DNA of 64,000 nucleotides from Arenicola marina (Eukaryota > Annelida > Polychaeta > Arenicolidae), in contig OZ025257.1 in assembly GCA_964019135.1 (NCBI GenBank), forward strand, positions 14,411,971-14,475,970, written 5' to 3'. A model generated the notes under the pieces. The model did no database searches. It was not told where the DNA came from and saw nothing but the letters and a program-made list of their open reading frames with translations. Shown here piece after piece: positions 1-12,440 of the stretch. The position numbers and the translations under genes are program-made. How positions within the stretch are numbered: the first letter of the stretch is position 1; the number at the start of each line of letters is the position of its first letter.

Positions 1-2402
1 AATTATATTCAGCTGTGCTTTATACAAGTCCATCGCCTTATTTCAAATTGCTGACAGGCTAGGCTGTCTGGCGGTAGCCGCTATCTTAAGAAACTCCGAA
101 ACTAACAGGTCAGTTGCGTGTGAGGGGACGTTGATTCGTGTCAAATACCATTTTCCTCTAGTTTTCATCTAAGCCCACCATCTGACTATACGTGGATGTT
201 AAACTAATAACACGCCGTCGGGCTAAATAATTTTTTTAGTCCCTGTGTACCTATGGTTCACATTCCATCACAGTGACTGGAACGTCGCATAAATATACTC
301 GGTGGATGAAATATAGGCAAGTCATACTTGCAATGGAATATCTGGATCCATTATCTGGAGACATTTTTTAATCACCAAAAATACCAAAAAGCTATTTCCT
401 GTTTAAATTTTGGAAGATCTTTAAGATAATAATCCAAACTATATGCAATATGTATATGGACGGATGCTATGCATATGGCATGGCTCAGCACGCATCTCCG
501 AAATGCTGCCTTCGCCTAAAGGCTCAATCATTTTGGAGACTTGCGCTGAGATAAATTCATCTCGCACGAGAAGCAATGCCATATGTATTTTTTCGCTCGA
601 ATAGAACTTCAAAAGGTTCCATTATATCATCACGGGGATCTAAAGAAGACTATAAAACTCATGACTGCCCGTATTCGGTCATAATCATAACCGTGAATGG
701 TACGGGCTTCAAGTTAGCTCGTAGCACAGCGACAGTAAATGGTCAATTATGACCTCGCTATTTGAACCCAAGAAGGACAACAGCTGTTAATAACTTTGTA
801 TTATTAGGGCTCGTATATAATTAGGGCTTTCGGCGCTTCCCAGGTTTTGGTCTGCATCGTAAAGGTGTAATGTCTTCTCTTGTCGTCGGCACGGCCCTCG
901 ATAACGCCTGTAACTAAGTGTTGCACGCGACGTGTTTCCCGGGAGATATGACGTCGTCAATTCTGTTTCGGGAATTATGTTTCTAGCAAAATTGTATTTA
1001 TTTCTTAACATGAACCTTTTGTTTCGTAAATTGTAGCTCTTATTTTTATAGTTGGGAGTTCACATGATTCATGTCTGTAGCTATAAGTTCATTTGGTTTG
1101 TTGGAACTATATAATTATGTAAATATTTCGCGCATTGTCACCGCGATGAGCACTGAGTGACAAGATATGTGACGTGAATGGCGGCAGCAAAATAAACACA
1201 CGATTGGAAACTGAAATCGATTTTACCAAGTATCAGCTTTTAAGCCGCCAAACTTCGTCACATGAACTAATTTGTCAAACTGAAACACGATATAACGAAA
1301 GCTCAATTTCTGACACGTAGACTTGGATGGGTTTTTCCCGGAACTGGTGTCAGCATTGGCCACTGACGATAGAGTGCGAGACATTTTTTTAATCGCCAAA
1401 AACCCCCAGAAACGATTTCTTGTTAAAATCTCTAACCTAATTATCCAAACTATGTGCAATATGAATATGGACGGATGCAAAATTTCCTATGGAACAAACG
1501 AACACATGTTTCGACGTGTCCATGAGTGATTATCTGCAACTAACTTGTGCAAACATAGCAATAAAATTTAAGAAACTGGTGGTCGTTTTGAATTGGCGGC
1601 CAAAAGATATTTAGCTGTACACTAGGCAAATCCGTTACCTGAATCCAAAATCCCGAAATGCCACACGGTCTAACAACCACCATGGCAACTTGTCCCTCGA
1701 TTTGGTAGTCAATCTCGACATTTCGGGGTCTGGCATATAGAGGCGTGCTCTCCCAGTGCAGGACAGATATGCTGATTTCGTAGAAGCTTTTTGCTGTCCA
1801 TGCTCTAGCGTCATTGCCCTATATAAGCCGCGACGATTGTATTATTAGTTGCTGCAACGCGCTCCTAGCTGACGCATAGGGGGACCCAGGGAGCGTCATT
1901 TCGGCGTTTCTATTGCGCCTGTGGTGTGTCCAATAGCGGGGTTGGCTTGACCGCGCGTCCTTGACCGGAGGGCATGCCGGGATAGCTTGATGTGTATCAT
2001 ATCCGGTTCAATCAACGCTGGCAATAATGCAGGCTATAAAACTGGTCATTTTGCCCTAACTATTGACTTACGGCCGGTCGTTTGTCCACGTGTTGGCACG
2101 GTCTGATTGCTCGTGGTCTTTCTGTCTGGCATGAACAACGTTTCTGCTGGTGCTTCTCGCCTTGACCTCAAATCTGGAGCAAATTTTGATATACGTGGTG
2201 GAAGCAGAATAAAGCCTCACCATCCGCCAATGTCATCGTGTTGTTGCCATCTGGAGCACTGCGGGAAAATAGCGGTCGTGTCATAGTGTGTATGCGGGCT
2301 GTAATAACTGTGACAGTTGTACGTTGGTCTATAACAATAGGAACCGGATGGCAGTTACATCTTCATATTCCTCTATTGGTTCCGGTACAGGCTCTCGCTC
2401 TC
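1..2402. other. Unique-looking AT-rich sequence with one dispersed repeat pair
   Basis: No gene is supported here. A diverged repeat occurs at about 360-470 and again at about 1380-1480: GAGACATTTTTTAATC, then ATCCAAACTATATGCAATAT and ATATGGACGGATGC. This suggests two copies of an unclassified interspersed repeat. Short open frames are at the level expected by chance. Confidence 0.5.
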
Positions 2403-3127
2403 TCCTGCTGTGGACTATTATATAAAGCTTCATGATACCGATCTTGCAAGACATATTGCTGCTTCGTGATACCACTCTAACGACATTATTTGTAGCTTGT
2501 TTATACCACTCTAACGACATTATTTGAAGCTTGTTTATACCATTCTGACGACGTTATTTGAAGCTTGTTTATACCACTAACGACATTATTTGAAGCTTTT
2601 TATACCACTCTAACGACATTATTTGAAGCTTTCTTTATCCTGCTGTGGACTATTATATAAAGCTTCATGATACCGATCTTGCAAGACATATTGCTGCTTC
2701 GTGATACCACTCTAACGACATTATTTGTAGCTTGTTTATACCACTCTAACGACATTATTTGAAGCTTGTTTATACCATTCTGACGACGTTATTTGAAGCT
2801 TGTTTATACCACTAACGACATTATTTGAAGCTTTTTTATACCACTCTAACGACATTATTTGAAGCTTTTTTATACCACTCTAACGACATTATTTGAAGCT
2901 TTTTTATACCATTCTGACGACATTATTTGTAGCTTGTTTATACCACTCTAACGACATTATTTGAAGCTTGTTTATACCATTCTGACGACATTATTTGAAG
3001 CTTGTTTATACCACTCTAACGACATTATTTGAAGCTTGTTTATACCATTCTGACGACATTATTTGTAGCTTGTTTATACCACACTAACGACATTATTTGA
3101 AGCTTGTTTATACCATTCTGACGACGT
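2403..3127. repeat. 34-bp minisatellite with a 235-bp higher-order duplication
   Basis: The unit is close to TACCACTCTAACGACATT followed by ATTTGAAGCTTGTTTA, 34 bp, about 20 copies. A block starting TCCTGCTGTGGACTATTATA occurs at 2403 and at 2638, exactly 235 bp apart, each followed by the same series of variant units. The array therefore grew in blocks as well as by single units. Confidence 0.85.
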
Positions 3128-3359
3128 TGTTACTCGAATTACGATAAATAACATTATGATTAATATCAGAACTGTGACATTATTTTTGCTGCCATCTCTT
3201 TTTTTCGTGCCCACTCTATAAATAGCCCCGTAGCTAATGGATAATGGCTGTGGGAGGTATGGGTGTGTTTAATAGGGGTCCTTGGGGGGGCTATGTACCC
3301 CGTTCACCTCTGAGGGTGAGCACGTGCTCGTCTTTAGCGTTTCCTCTCGTGGGCCAGCT

Positions 3360-3450
3360 CGTTGGGCGGGGCGGAGCGGGGGCGGGGCGGAGCGGGGCGG
3401 AGCGGGGCGGCGTGGAGCGGGGCGAAGCTTGGCGGGGCGGGGCAGACACG
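3360..3450. repeat. GGGGCGGAGC decamer array
   Basis: A short G-rich tandem repeat on the + strand with unit near GGGGCGGAGC. Open frames across it on both strands are composition artefacts. Confidence 0.7.
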
Positions 3451-3618
3451 GGTTTGGCATTTCTGTGGCCATGTATGCGGTGCCATCAGACTCACATCCC
3501 TGAGAATGTCACGGCGTGCGGCGACAGCGGGATGGGATGTGTGTGTGTGCCGTGGGGGTGGTGAGTGGGCGGGGGGTGGGGACGAGGCAGATGTGAGATG
3601 TGATGCAGCTGTACTTAA

Positions 3619-4671
3619 GGTAAGCCACCCATAATGAACCTCGGCGATTTTGAGCAGACCTCGGTAAGCATCGGCAAACATCGGCGGGCTGTAGCCCTGA
3701 TATTTTAAGCAGTCTTAATGAAACAAAGCACGAATAAAACACAGCAAAAGAAGTGGTGACATAGGTAAAATAAATAGAACATCGTATAATAAGCTTCGGC
3801 GATTTAGAGAATACCTCTGTAAACATCGACAAACATCGGCGGGTGTCAGTGAAAGGGGAATCCCTAACTCGTTACGTCATTCACAGGGAATCCCCAATTC
3901 GTGACGTCATTCACAGGGTATTTCCCCGAGAATGGCTCTTCGTGATAAACTGCGAATATTCAAGAAAAAAACATGGAGAAAGAGTGTAAATAGTTCAGAA
4001 AACATTTGTGTAGATCCTATTTATATCGGAGACCTTTATATATAACCAGATTTATTAAAATATGAGCACAAGGCGTAAATTACTGATAATTGGTGTGAAA
4101 TAAGCTGCTCGAAAAAATATTTCTGAAATAACATTTTCAAGTTTCAGGACTTGTTTCTCGGGAAATTTGCACGGCTACCTATATTTTTCTTTATTTTTAA
4201 TACAAGAACTATGTTTTTAGAAGTTTTTAAACGTGGTTTGGTGTCAAGATTTTCATTTTTGATGAAATTATAGCCAATTTTGTGAAGGTAGTGATTTCGA
4301 ATTTTGGCAAAAATGGTCCTGTTTTTGCATAACTGCACTTTATTATTGCCATTCTGTTATTTTTTTGTAGCTACTATTTAAATTGATGAATATCATTCCT
4401 GTATTGCACTAGGTTTAAGCTTTCCAAAGAGCTATTACTGATGATAATGACTTAATATTGAGCTGAATTGTAGCAAAATTACATATTCGTGGTAGGTGTC
4501 AAGTTTTAGTCATTTTGTGAAATGGGGGTATACTTGGAAAATGGAGAATATTTTTTTAACGGGACGATAAAGTATCCTAAAAATTCACCAGAAGGTGTGT
4601 AATTGGGTATATTTTCATAAAATAATCACAAATACAGAGTTCTTTTACCTTGCTATTATGGGTGGCTTACC
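3619..4671. mobile_element. TTAA-flanked MITE, 1,053 bp
   Basis: The ends are a 17-bp perfect terminal inverted repeat, GGTAAGCCACCCATAAT, and its reverse complement ATTATGGGTGGCTTACC. TTAA flanks both sides (3615-3618 and 4672-4675). The interior is AT-rich without a credible coding region. It includes two diverged copies of a CGGCGATTT...CATCGGC module (about 3641-3690 and 3797-3843) and a CACAGGGAATCCC duplication (3850-3920). TTAA target sites are known for Kolobok and piggyBac superfamilies. The GG terminus argues against piggyBac, so Kolobok-like is my preference. Confidence 0.75.
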
Positions 4672-4675
4672 TTAA

Positions 4676-5086
4676 TATGGCCAAGTGTAGCGGGCGGGGA
4701 GGCGGGCTGCAGGATTTTGACTTATTGTTCGAAAGGTTGACGAGGGGGACAGGTCAGTATCAGGTACTGGGACGCAAGGACCCAGACCTCTTCAGACCCT
4801 CGATGTTGTATGTGGGTTGAAGTTTCCTTGTGCACCCGTGGCTGCGTCCAGAGGGTTCGGTGGCTTTATGGATAGGTCTGTTCCTATGTGCGAGTTGTGA
4901 GTTAAAAGCAGAGGGCCTAGAGGGTAGTTAATATGAAGTTCGCCAGTATATATATAATAGTTAAACCAAGCCAAGATTGTATACATGTACGCATTGGTGT
5001 TCGAGACCGCGTGTGCGCGCACACATAGGCTAAGCCAGACCATGTGAAATCCTCTTGGGAAGAATAGAGAAGGTACCTGACACCAA
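4676..5086. other. Intergenic or intronic, no feature
   Basis: Nothing coding is supported. A segment ATGGCCAAGTGTAGCGGGCG near 4677 is weakly similar, inverted, to the GCGGGC...ACTTGGCCAT region at about 5150-5190, suggesting old repeat debris. Confidence 0.35.
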
Positions 5087-5580
5087 GGTATTAGCCAGAG
5101 ACCCGCCTGCCCGCCGGATGGACGGGCAGTTTCAATTTTGACGGGCATATTTTTAATTCGGCGGGCTTTAAGGTGCTGACTACTTGGCCATAAAGTTTTT
5201 TTTGTCAGGAGGTTTAGAAGATAGTTATAGCGCCTCACAATTTTATATGACATCGAGAACTCCCTTTTTTATATAGAATTGTAAATTCTAAAGCTCAAAA
5301 TGCAACCTGATCGGCTGGCGCCATGTTGTGTGTGTACACTGAACACTTTTTTTGCCAGCCAAATTTTTCTTTTTTTTTTCTTTTGTCAGGAGGTTTAGAA
5401 GATAGTCATAGCGCTCACAATTTTATATGACATCGAGAACTAATTTTTTTTTATGTAGAATTGGAAATTCTAAAGCTCAAAATGAGACCTGATGGGCTGG
5501 CGCCATGTTGTGTGTGTTCACTGAACTCTTTTTACCAGCCCAAATTTTGGGTGGCAAAAAAAGTAAATCTGGCTAATACC
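5087..5580. mobile_element. Small inverted-repeat element with internal 184-bp duplication
   Basis: GGTATTAGCCAGA at 5087-5099 reappears inverted as TCTGGCTAATACC at 5568-5580, 13 bp exact. Inside are two tandem copies of a sequence with TTTGTCAGGAGGTTTAGAAG, then CACAATTTTATATGACATCG, then GGCTGGCGCCATGTTGTGTG. The copies start near 5200 and 5384 and are about 90% alike. No target duplication is obvious. It may be a composite of two nested MITEs. Confidence 0.45.
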
Positions 5581-6689
5581 CTGTCTGACACAATAGCCCA
5601 TTATGACGTGTGCGGAGCAGACCTTGCGGCTAACGGGCGAAAATGGGAAGTGGCAGTGGAAAGTGGGAACACGTGTCCTATCCGTGGATACGTCCTCCTA
5701 TAATGGTAGCCCATATATGTTGGTCCGGCCTTCATTCCACCGGTAATTGTGTTGTATGATGAAGGATCAACTCAACGCTTCACGTGTATAGCTTTAGGAG
5801 ACGAGGGCGTGCGAGATACATCATTATACAGATATACTTTTGAATTGTTGTATTTATATACTTTTCTTGTTCTTTTATACATGCTCTGGCACACGAGACA
5901 ACGAATTGAAGGGTATTTTGTATGGGAGGAGATGAGAAGATCGTGACATCGCTACCGGAAATAGAATTCACGACAGCCGGCAGCTCTAAATTACCACTGA
6001 ACTATTTGTAGACATACAGGATATATTTTGCCATTTGAACCAGGTGACAGACCCGAAGACATGGCCGTTCCTCTGACGGCAATTACGGCTAAGCCGAGCG
6101 CGGAAGGTTTGTTCCTTGGTGTAAGGTGTCCGCGGCTGGGACCAATTTACACATGCAAACATTGTCCAGACACTTGTCGGCACTGAGCAAGCGCAAGGGG
6201 CTGGTGGTGGGGGAAAGGGGGGGGGGGGGGTGGGGGTCGGGGGGGCTACTGAAATGACCATGTCCGCTTCAAAGATAAATCTCTGTCACGGTGTACCCCC
6301 TCCCCACCCCGAACTCCCTTCTTCCCTCCGCCCCACCCCTGTATTCTGCCTTGACCACATCTGTGGATCTTCATCCCACCTCACCCCGCCCCCCACCCCA
6401 ATGGTGAGGTTTTTGGGTCCTCACCCCTACCCCCCTCGAACGCCTGGCCTCACCACTCCACGCAATAGTGACTCCGGTGAAGTCCTTGCCCACCCCGCCT
6501 CGCCCCCTCCACCCCCCATCCTTTAACGACACGTCTGTAATCGTCGGTCGTCACACCTGATCCCGCCATACAGGTCTGTAACCGTCCCCCCAGACCCTCG
6601 ACCCCACCCCCCCCCCCTCCCTCCCGCCAACAATCGTCCAGCCCCCACCCTCAGGGATGTCTACCGAATGGCGTGATGTAACCGGGGAC
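5581..6689. other. No gene; G-run then C-rich low-complexity tract
   Basis: A G-run near 6217-6245 is followed by 400 bp of C-rich sequence (6290-6650). No splice-bounded exon was recognised. G-runs and C-runs here could form quadruplex or i-motif structures. Confidence 0.4.
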
Positions 6690-7570
6690 TAATGCCCATC
6701 AAATGGTCCCCACCCCTCCCCCACCCCTCCCCGCCCTTCTCCTCCCCTCCCCTCCCCTCCACTGCCCTCTCCTCCCCTCCCCTCCCCTTCCCTCCTCTTC
6801 CCTCTCCTGCCGCCTCGTTCAGTCCCCACCCCTTTCCTTCCCTTTCCTCCTCATCCCGCCCCGTCCGCCCCCTCCGCCCCGTCCGCTCCCTTCCTCCTGT
6901 CCCGCCCCGCTCCTCGTGTCCCGCTCCGGTCCTCCTGTCCCGCCCCGCTCCTTCTGTCCTGCCCCGCTCCTCTTGTCCCGCCCTGCTCCTCCTGTCCCGC
7001 CCCGCTCCTCCTGTCCCGCCCCGGTCCTCCTGTCCCGTCCTGCTCCTCTTGTCCCGCCCCGCTCCTCCTGTCCCGCCCCGCTCCTCCTGTCCCGCCCTGC
7101 TCCTCCTGTCCCGCCCCGCTCCTCCTGTCCCGCCCCCCGCTTCTCCTGTCCGGCCCCGCTCCTCCTGTCCCTTCCCTCCTCCTGTCCCGCCCCGCTCCTC
7201 CTGTCCCGCCCTGCTCCTCTTTTCCCGCCCCGCTCCTCCTGCCCCCCCCCCCTGCTCCTCCTGTCCCGCCCCGCTTCTCCTGTCCCGCCCCCCGCTTCTC
7301 CTGTCCGGCCCCGCTCCTCCTGTCCCTTCCCTCCTCCTGTCCCGCCCCGCTCCTCCTGTCCCGCCCCGCTCCTCCTTTCCCGCCCCGCTCCTCCTATCCC
7401 GCCCTGCTCCTCCTGTCCCGCCCCGCTCCTCCTGTCCCGCTCCGCTCCTCCTGTCCCGCCCTGCTTCTCCTGTCCCGCCCCGCTCCTCCTGTCCCGCCCC
7501 GCTCCTCCTGTCCCGCCCCTCATCCTGTCCGGGCCCGCCCTGCCCCCTCTTGTCCCATCCCGTCTCCTCC
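6690..7570. repeat. 19-bp C-rich minisatellite
   Basis: The unit is near TCCCGCCCCGCTCCTCCTG, 19 bp, about 40 copies. Because 19 is not a multiple of 3, each frame cycles through the same three registers and stays open, giving spurious proteins of up to 351 residues (PPRSSCPAPLLLSRPAP-type) on both strands. Confidence 0.85.
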
Positions 7571-7699
7571 CCCTCTCCACATTCCATACCCGTCTCTTTT
7601 AGCCCACCAGCGCTTCTGTTGACCTATTTCCCCTCCCTCGGGCCCACGTCTGCCCTGATTGGCACCCCGCTGGTGAGTGGCTCCGTCTGGCTGAGCGTC

Positions 7700-8822
7700 T
7701 GGTGTTTGGGTTGGTTGGTAAGGTTGGGTTTGGGTTTGAGTGGTTAGTTTGGGTTGAATTAGTTGGTTTGGGTTGAGTTGGTTGGTGAGTTGATTGTGTT
7801 TGGGTTAATTGGGTTTGGGTTGGTGAGTTGAGTGTGTTGGTGAGTAGATTGGGGTTAGATTTGGGTTGATTGGGTTTGGTTGATGAGTTAAACGTGTTTG
7901 GGTTGGTGAGTTGATTGGGCTGGGTTGGTGAGTTGCCTGGGTTGGTGGGTTAATTGGGTCTGGGTTGGTGAGTTGATTGTGTTTGTGTTGGTGAGTTGAC
8001 TGGGTTTGGTTGGTGAGTTGATTGGATTTGGTTCATGAGTTGAACGTGTTTGGGTTGGTGAGTTGATTGGGTTTGGTTGTTGAGTTGATTGGGTTTGCAT
8101 TTGAGTTGATTGGGTTTGGATTTGAGTTTGTGTTGGTAGAATTGAGTTGATTGGATGGGTGATGGTAGACTTGAGTTGATTGAGGGGGTGATAGTAGAGT
8201 TGAGTTTGGGTGATGGTACAGTTGAGTTGATTGGTTGATAGTAGATTTAAGTTGAGTTGATTGGGTAATGGTAGTTAAGTTGATTGACTGGGTGATGGTA
8301 GAGTTGAGTGGATTGGATGGGTGACGGTAGAGTTGAGTTGATTGGATGGGTGATGGTAGAGTTGAGTTGATTGGATATGTGATGGTAGAGTTGCGTTGAT
8401 TCGGTGATGGTAGAATTGAGTTGTTTGGGTGATGGTAGAGTTAAGTTGATTGAGTGGGTGATGGTAGAGTTGAGTGGATTGGATGGGTGATGGTAGAGTT
8501 GAGTTGATTGGATATTTGATGGTAGAGTTCAGTTGATTGGGTGGGTGATGGTAGAGTTGAGTTAATTGGATGGGTGATGGTAGAATTGAGTTGATTGGTA
8601 ATGGTATAGTTAAGTTGATTGAGCCTGTTATGGTAGAGTTGAGTTGATTGGATATTTGATGGTAGAGTTAATTTGATTGGATATTTGATGGTAGAGTTGA
8701 GTTGTTTGGGTGATGGTAGAGTTGAGTTTTTTGGGTGATGGTAGAGTTGAGTTGTTTGAGTGATGGTAGAGTTGAGTTGTTTGGGTTATGGTGGGGTTGA
8801 GTTAGTTGTGTGGGTGATGGTG
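7700..8822. repeat. Two adjoining T/G-rich minisatellites
   Basis: About 7700-8120 holds degenerate GGTTGGTGAGTTGATTGGGT-type units. About 8140-8822 holds GTGATGGTAGAGTTGAGTTG-type units of 25-28 bp. The shared GAGTTGATTGG core suggests one array evolved from the other. Confidence 0.8.
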
Positions 8823-9460
8823 TCTTCCTGCCTCAGTGAGCGCATGTACTGTTGACTTTTTTATAAAATCAAAAGGAAAGAAAGGAAGAGATTAATATGT
8901 TATGATTGATTTCTCAAGTAAATGGTTCAGGTCAAGCTGTATGGTAGCTGTATGGTAGCGCATGTCAGGGTCAATGATCGACGAGGTAACAGGTGGTTTC
9001 CTGACACAATGCCGGCACTGGCGATTTATATCTGCTTAAGTGTTACCGGTTTGTTTTTTGCCGGCCATCTATCTATCTACGGGTCATTTATTCCGTTTTG
9101 AAATTGATGATGAATTGACTCACGAAAAAGAGAAGCCATGCAAATATTATTCCGCCCGACGATGTTAATGTTGCGAACATTATGCAATGAGTCCGCATAA
9201 CAATAACACGTTATTAGGGTCTGTGGTGGGCCTGACGGCCTGGGTGATGGCGTGTGGTTGAGGCGTGGCGGGTGGTCTGATGGCGCGATGGATCGTGGCC
9301 ACCACGTGGATGGGCCGTTAAAGGTTTGTATTTTAGTGTTGCCGGCGACGGATTCATTGCCGCCTTATGATGTGCAAGGCGAGCGACCCTCGCGATCGGC
9401 TAATACTCGACAGGCTGGTTCTCCGTCACGAACCGGAACCAGATGTGTCTTGGCGATGAT
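8823..9460. other. Spacer without recognised feature
   Basis: No coding exon, RNA gene or mobile element was recognised. Confidence 0.35.
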
Positions 9461-9842
9461 CGACGCCGATGGCGCTGATGGGACGCCGATGGCGCTGATG
9501 GGACGTTGATGGCGCTGATGGGACGCCGATGGCGCTGATAGGACGCCGATGGCGCTGACGGGACAACAATGGCGTTGATGAGACGCCGATGGCGTTGATG
9601 AGACGCCGATGGCGCTGATGGGACGCCGATGGCGCTGATGGGACGTTGATGGCGCTGATGGGACGCCGATGGGACGCCGATGGCGCTGATAGGACGCCGA
9701 TGGCGCTGACGGGACAACAATGGCGTTGATGAGACGCCGATGGCGTTGATGAGACGCCGATGGCGTTGATGGGACGCCGATAGCGCTAATGGGTTGCCGA
9801 TGGCGCTGATGGGACGCTGATAGGGCGCCGATGGCGCTGAGA
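9461..9842. repeat. 20-bp minisatellite
   Basis: The unit is GACGCCGATGGCGCTGATGG with variants (CGTTGATGA, CAACAATGG), about 19 copies. A run of variants (ATAGGACGCC, ACGGGACAAC) appears twice, so there is block duplication. Reverse-strand frames read as SAIGVPSAPSASHQRHRRPI repeats and are artefacts. Confidence 0.85.
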
Positions 9843-10764
9843 CAGTAAATGCCATCTCTGCCGGCTTCCCGCGAAAGGAAACAAACACCGCCCCTTAAGA
9901 CTCCGATAAAATAAACCTCCATGATTTCATAGCGGCAGATGGGCCGGGGTGGTGGGGGGGGTGGGGGGGGGGAGGGGGGGGCGCTGGCTCAGTTGGTACG
10001 AAGGCTGATCTGCATCCGGCTTCGTGTTTCTCAGTGTCCCAGGAGGTTTCTTGGCCCAATTTAGCTCTCAGGTTGAAAAACGGTCTAGAAAACCGCAACA
10101 TCTCATTTCATTTTATGAATGGAGGTCGTTAGACTTCGCTTCTGATGTGAAGTAGTTAGTTAGGCAGGCCTATGGAATATCGTTTTGCGCAGTGCCATCG
10201 CACGTAAAGTGTGTTTTGAAGGCGAACCATCCTGTGGCGTCATTGACCTGTCCAAGCGAGCGATGGCTTAAACATGCCGCGGCCTGGGATTACACCCATA
10301 GTCCATTACAACAAGGCTATTAATGCGCCGACACCGGTGGGCAGGGTCTGGGGGAATTAGGAGGGACAGAGAGCCGGGTTTAGCTTGGGCCGGGAAGGAG
10401 AAGGGAGGGATGTGGCGTGGCGTGGCGGGGCGTGGCGAATGAGTGGATTAGAGCGAAAAGGCTGAGGGAGGAGAGGTGACTATCGGACAGGACGGGGGGA
10501 GGAGGCGGGGCGGGAGGGGGCGGTGAGGGTCTCCTGTTTCACCTGGTTAGGATGCAGTGTAAGTTACTCGCTGAGCAGCACACCCCCTTGGTTGGCAGGT
10601 TACAGGTTGTTAACCGCCGTTTCTATACATATGTCGCCACGCCTATATGGTAATCAAATAATCCCAAACCGCTTCGGCTTCTTCCATCTCATGGTGTTAA
10701 CGTCCATAGACTGTGACTGCGTCGCTGCTGGGGAAATCAGTCTTGCTGAAATGTAGATAATGTT
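9843..10764. other. Spacer with poly-G tract and a weak tRNA-like string
   Basis: A G-rich run (9945-9980) is followed by GCTGGCTCAGTTGGTACGA at 9982, which resembles a pol III A box. No B box follows, so I do not call a tRNA or SINE. The sequence 10340-10530 is G-rich. Confidence 0.35.
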
Positions 10765-12440
10765 GGCTGAACCCATTCTGGAAGGACGGATTGTCTGAAC
10801 TCACTCTGGAAGGACGGATTGTCTGAACTCACCTTGGGAGGACGGATTGACTGAACTCACTCTGGGAGCACGGATTGTCTGAACTCACTCTGGGAGGACG
10901 GATTGTCTGAACTCACTCTGGGAGGACGAATTGTCTGAACTCACTCTGGGAGGACGAATTGTCTGAACCCACTCTGGAAGGACGGATTGTCTGAACTTAC
11001 TCTGGAAGGACGAATTGTCTGAACTCACTCTGGGAGGACGAATTGTCTGAACGCACTCTGGGGGGACGAATTGTCTGAACCCACTCTGGGAGGACGAATT
11101 GTCTGAACCCACTCTGGGAGGACGAATTGTCTTAACTCACTCTGGGAGGACGAATTGTCTGAACTCACTCTGTGAGGACGGATTGTCTGAACCCACTCTG
11201 GGAGGACAGATTGTCTGAACTCACTCTGGGAGGACGAATTGTCTGAACCCACTCTGGGAGGACGAATTGTCTGAACCCACTCTGGGAGGACGAATTGTCT
11301 TAACTCACTCTGGGAGGACGATTTGTCTGAACTCACTCTGGGAGGACGATTTGTCTGAACTCACTCTAGGAGAACAAATTGTCTGAACCCACTCTGGGAG
11401 GTCGGATTGTCTGAACCCACTCTGGGAGAACGAATTGTCTGAACTCACTCTGGGAGGACGAATTGTCTGAACTCACTCTGGGAGGACGAATTGTCTGAAC
11501 TCACTCTGGGAGGACGGATTGTCTGAACTCACTCTGGGAGGACGAATTGTCTGAACTCACTCTGGGAGGACGAATTGTCTGAACTCACTCTAGGAGGACG
11601 AATTGCCTGAACCCACTGTGGGAGGACGGATTGTCTGAACCCACTCTGGGAGGACGAATTGTCTGAACTCACTCTGGGAGGACGAATTGTCTGAACTTAC
11701 TCTGGGAGGTCGAATTGTCTGAACTCACTCTGGGAGGACGGATTGTCTGAACTCACTCTGGGAGGACGAATTGTCTGAACTCACTCTGGGAGGACGAATT
11801 GTCTGAACCCACTCTGGGAGGACGGATTGTCTAAACCCACTCTGCAAGGACGGATTGTCTGAACCCACTCTGGAAAGACGGATTGTCCGAACCCACTCTG
11901 GGAGGACGAATTGTCTGAACCCACTCTTGGAGGACGAATTGTCTTAACTCACTCTGGGAGGACGGTTTGTCTGAACCCACTCTGGGAGGACGAATTGTCT
12001 GAACCCACTCTTGGAGGACGAATTGTCTGAACTCACTCTGTGAGGACGGTTTGTCTGAACCCACTCTGGGAGGACAGATTGTCTGAACTCACTCTGGGAG
12101 GACGAATTGTCTGAACTCACTCTGGGAGGACTAATTGTCTGAACTCACTCTGGGAGGACGAATTGTCTAAACTCACTCTGGGTGGACGGATTGTCTGAAC
12201 CCACTCTGGGAGGACGAATTGTCTTAAATCACTCTGGAAGGACGAATTGTCTGAACTCACTCTGGGAGGACGGATTGTCTGAACCCACTCTGGGAGGACG
12301 GATTGTCTATACCCACTCAGGAAAGACGGATTGTCTGAAGCCACTCTGGAAATACGGATTGTCTGAACCACTCTGCAAGGACGGATTGTCTGAACCCACT
12401 CTGCAAGGACGAATTGTCTGAACCCACTCTGGAAGGACTA
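10765..12440. repeat. 28-bp minisatellite, about 60 copies
   Basis: The unit is GAACTCACTCTGGGAGG followed by ACGAATTGTCT, 28 bp. Variants alternate A/G in ACGAATTG versus ACGGATTG and T/C in AACTCACT versus AACCCACT. Copies are more diverged at both edges than in the middle. The frames read across it (GSDNSSSQSEFRQ and similar) are repeat artefacts. Confidence 0.9.

Noticed and set aside
9978-10050. tRNA-like GCTGGCTCAGTTGGTACGA
   Set aside because: No B box at a usable distance and no cloverleaf.
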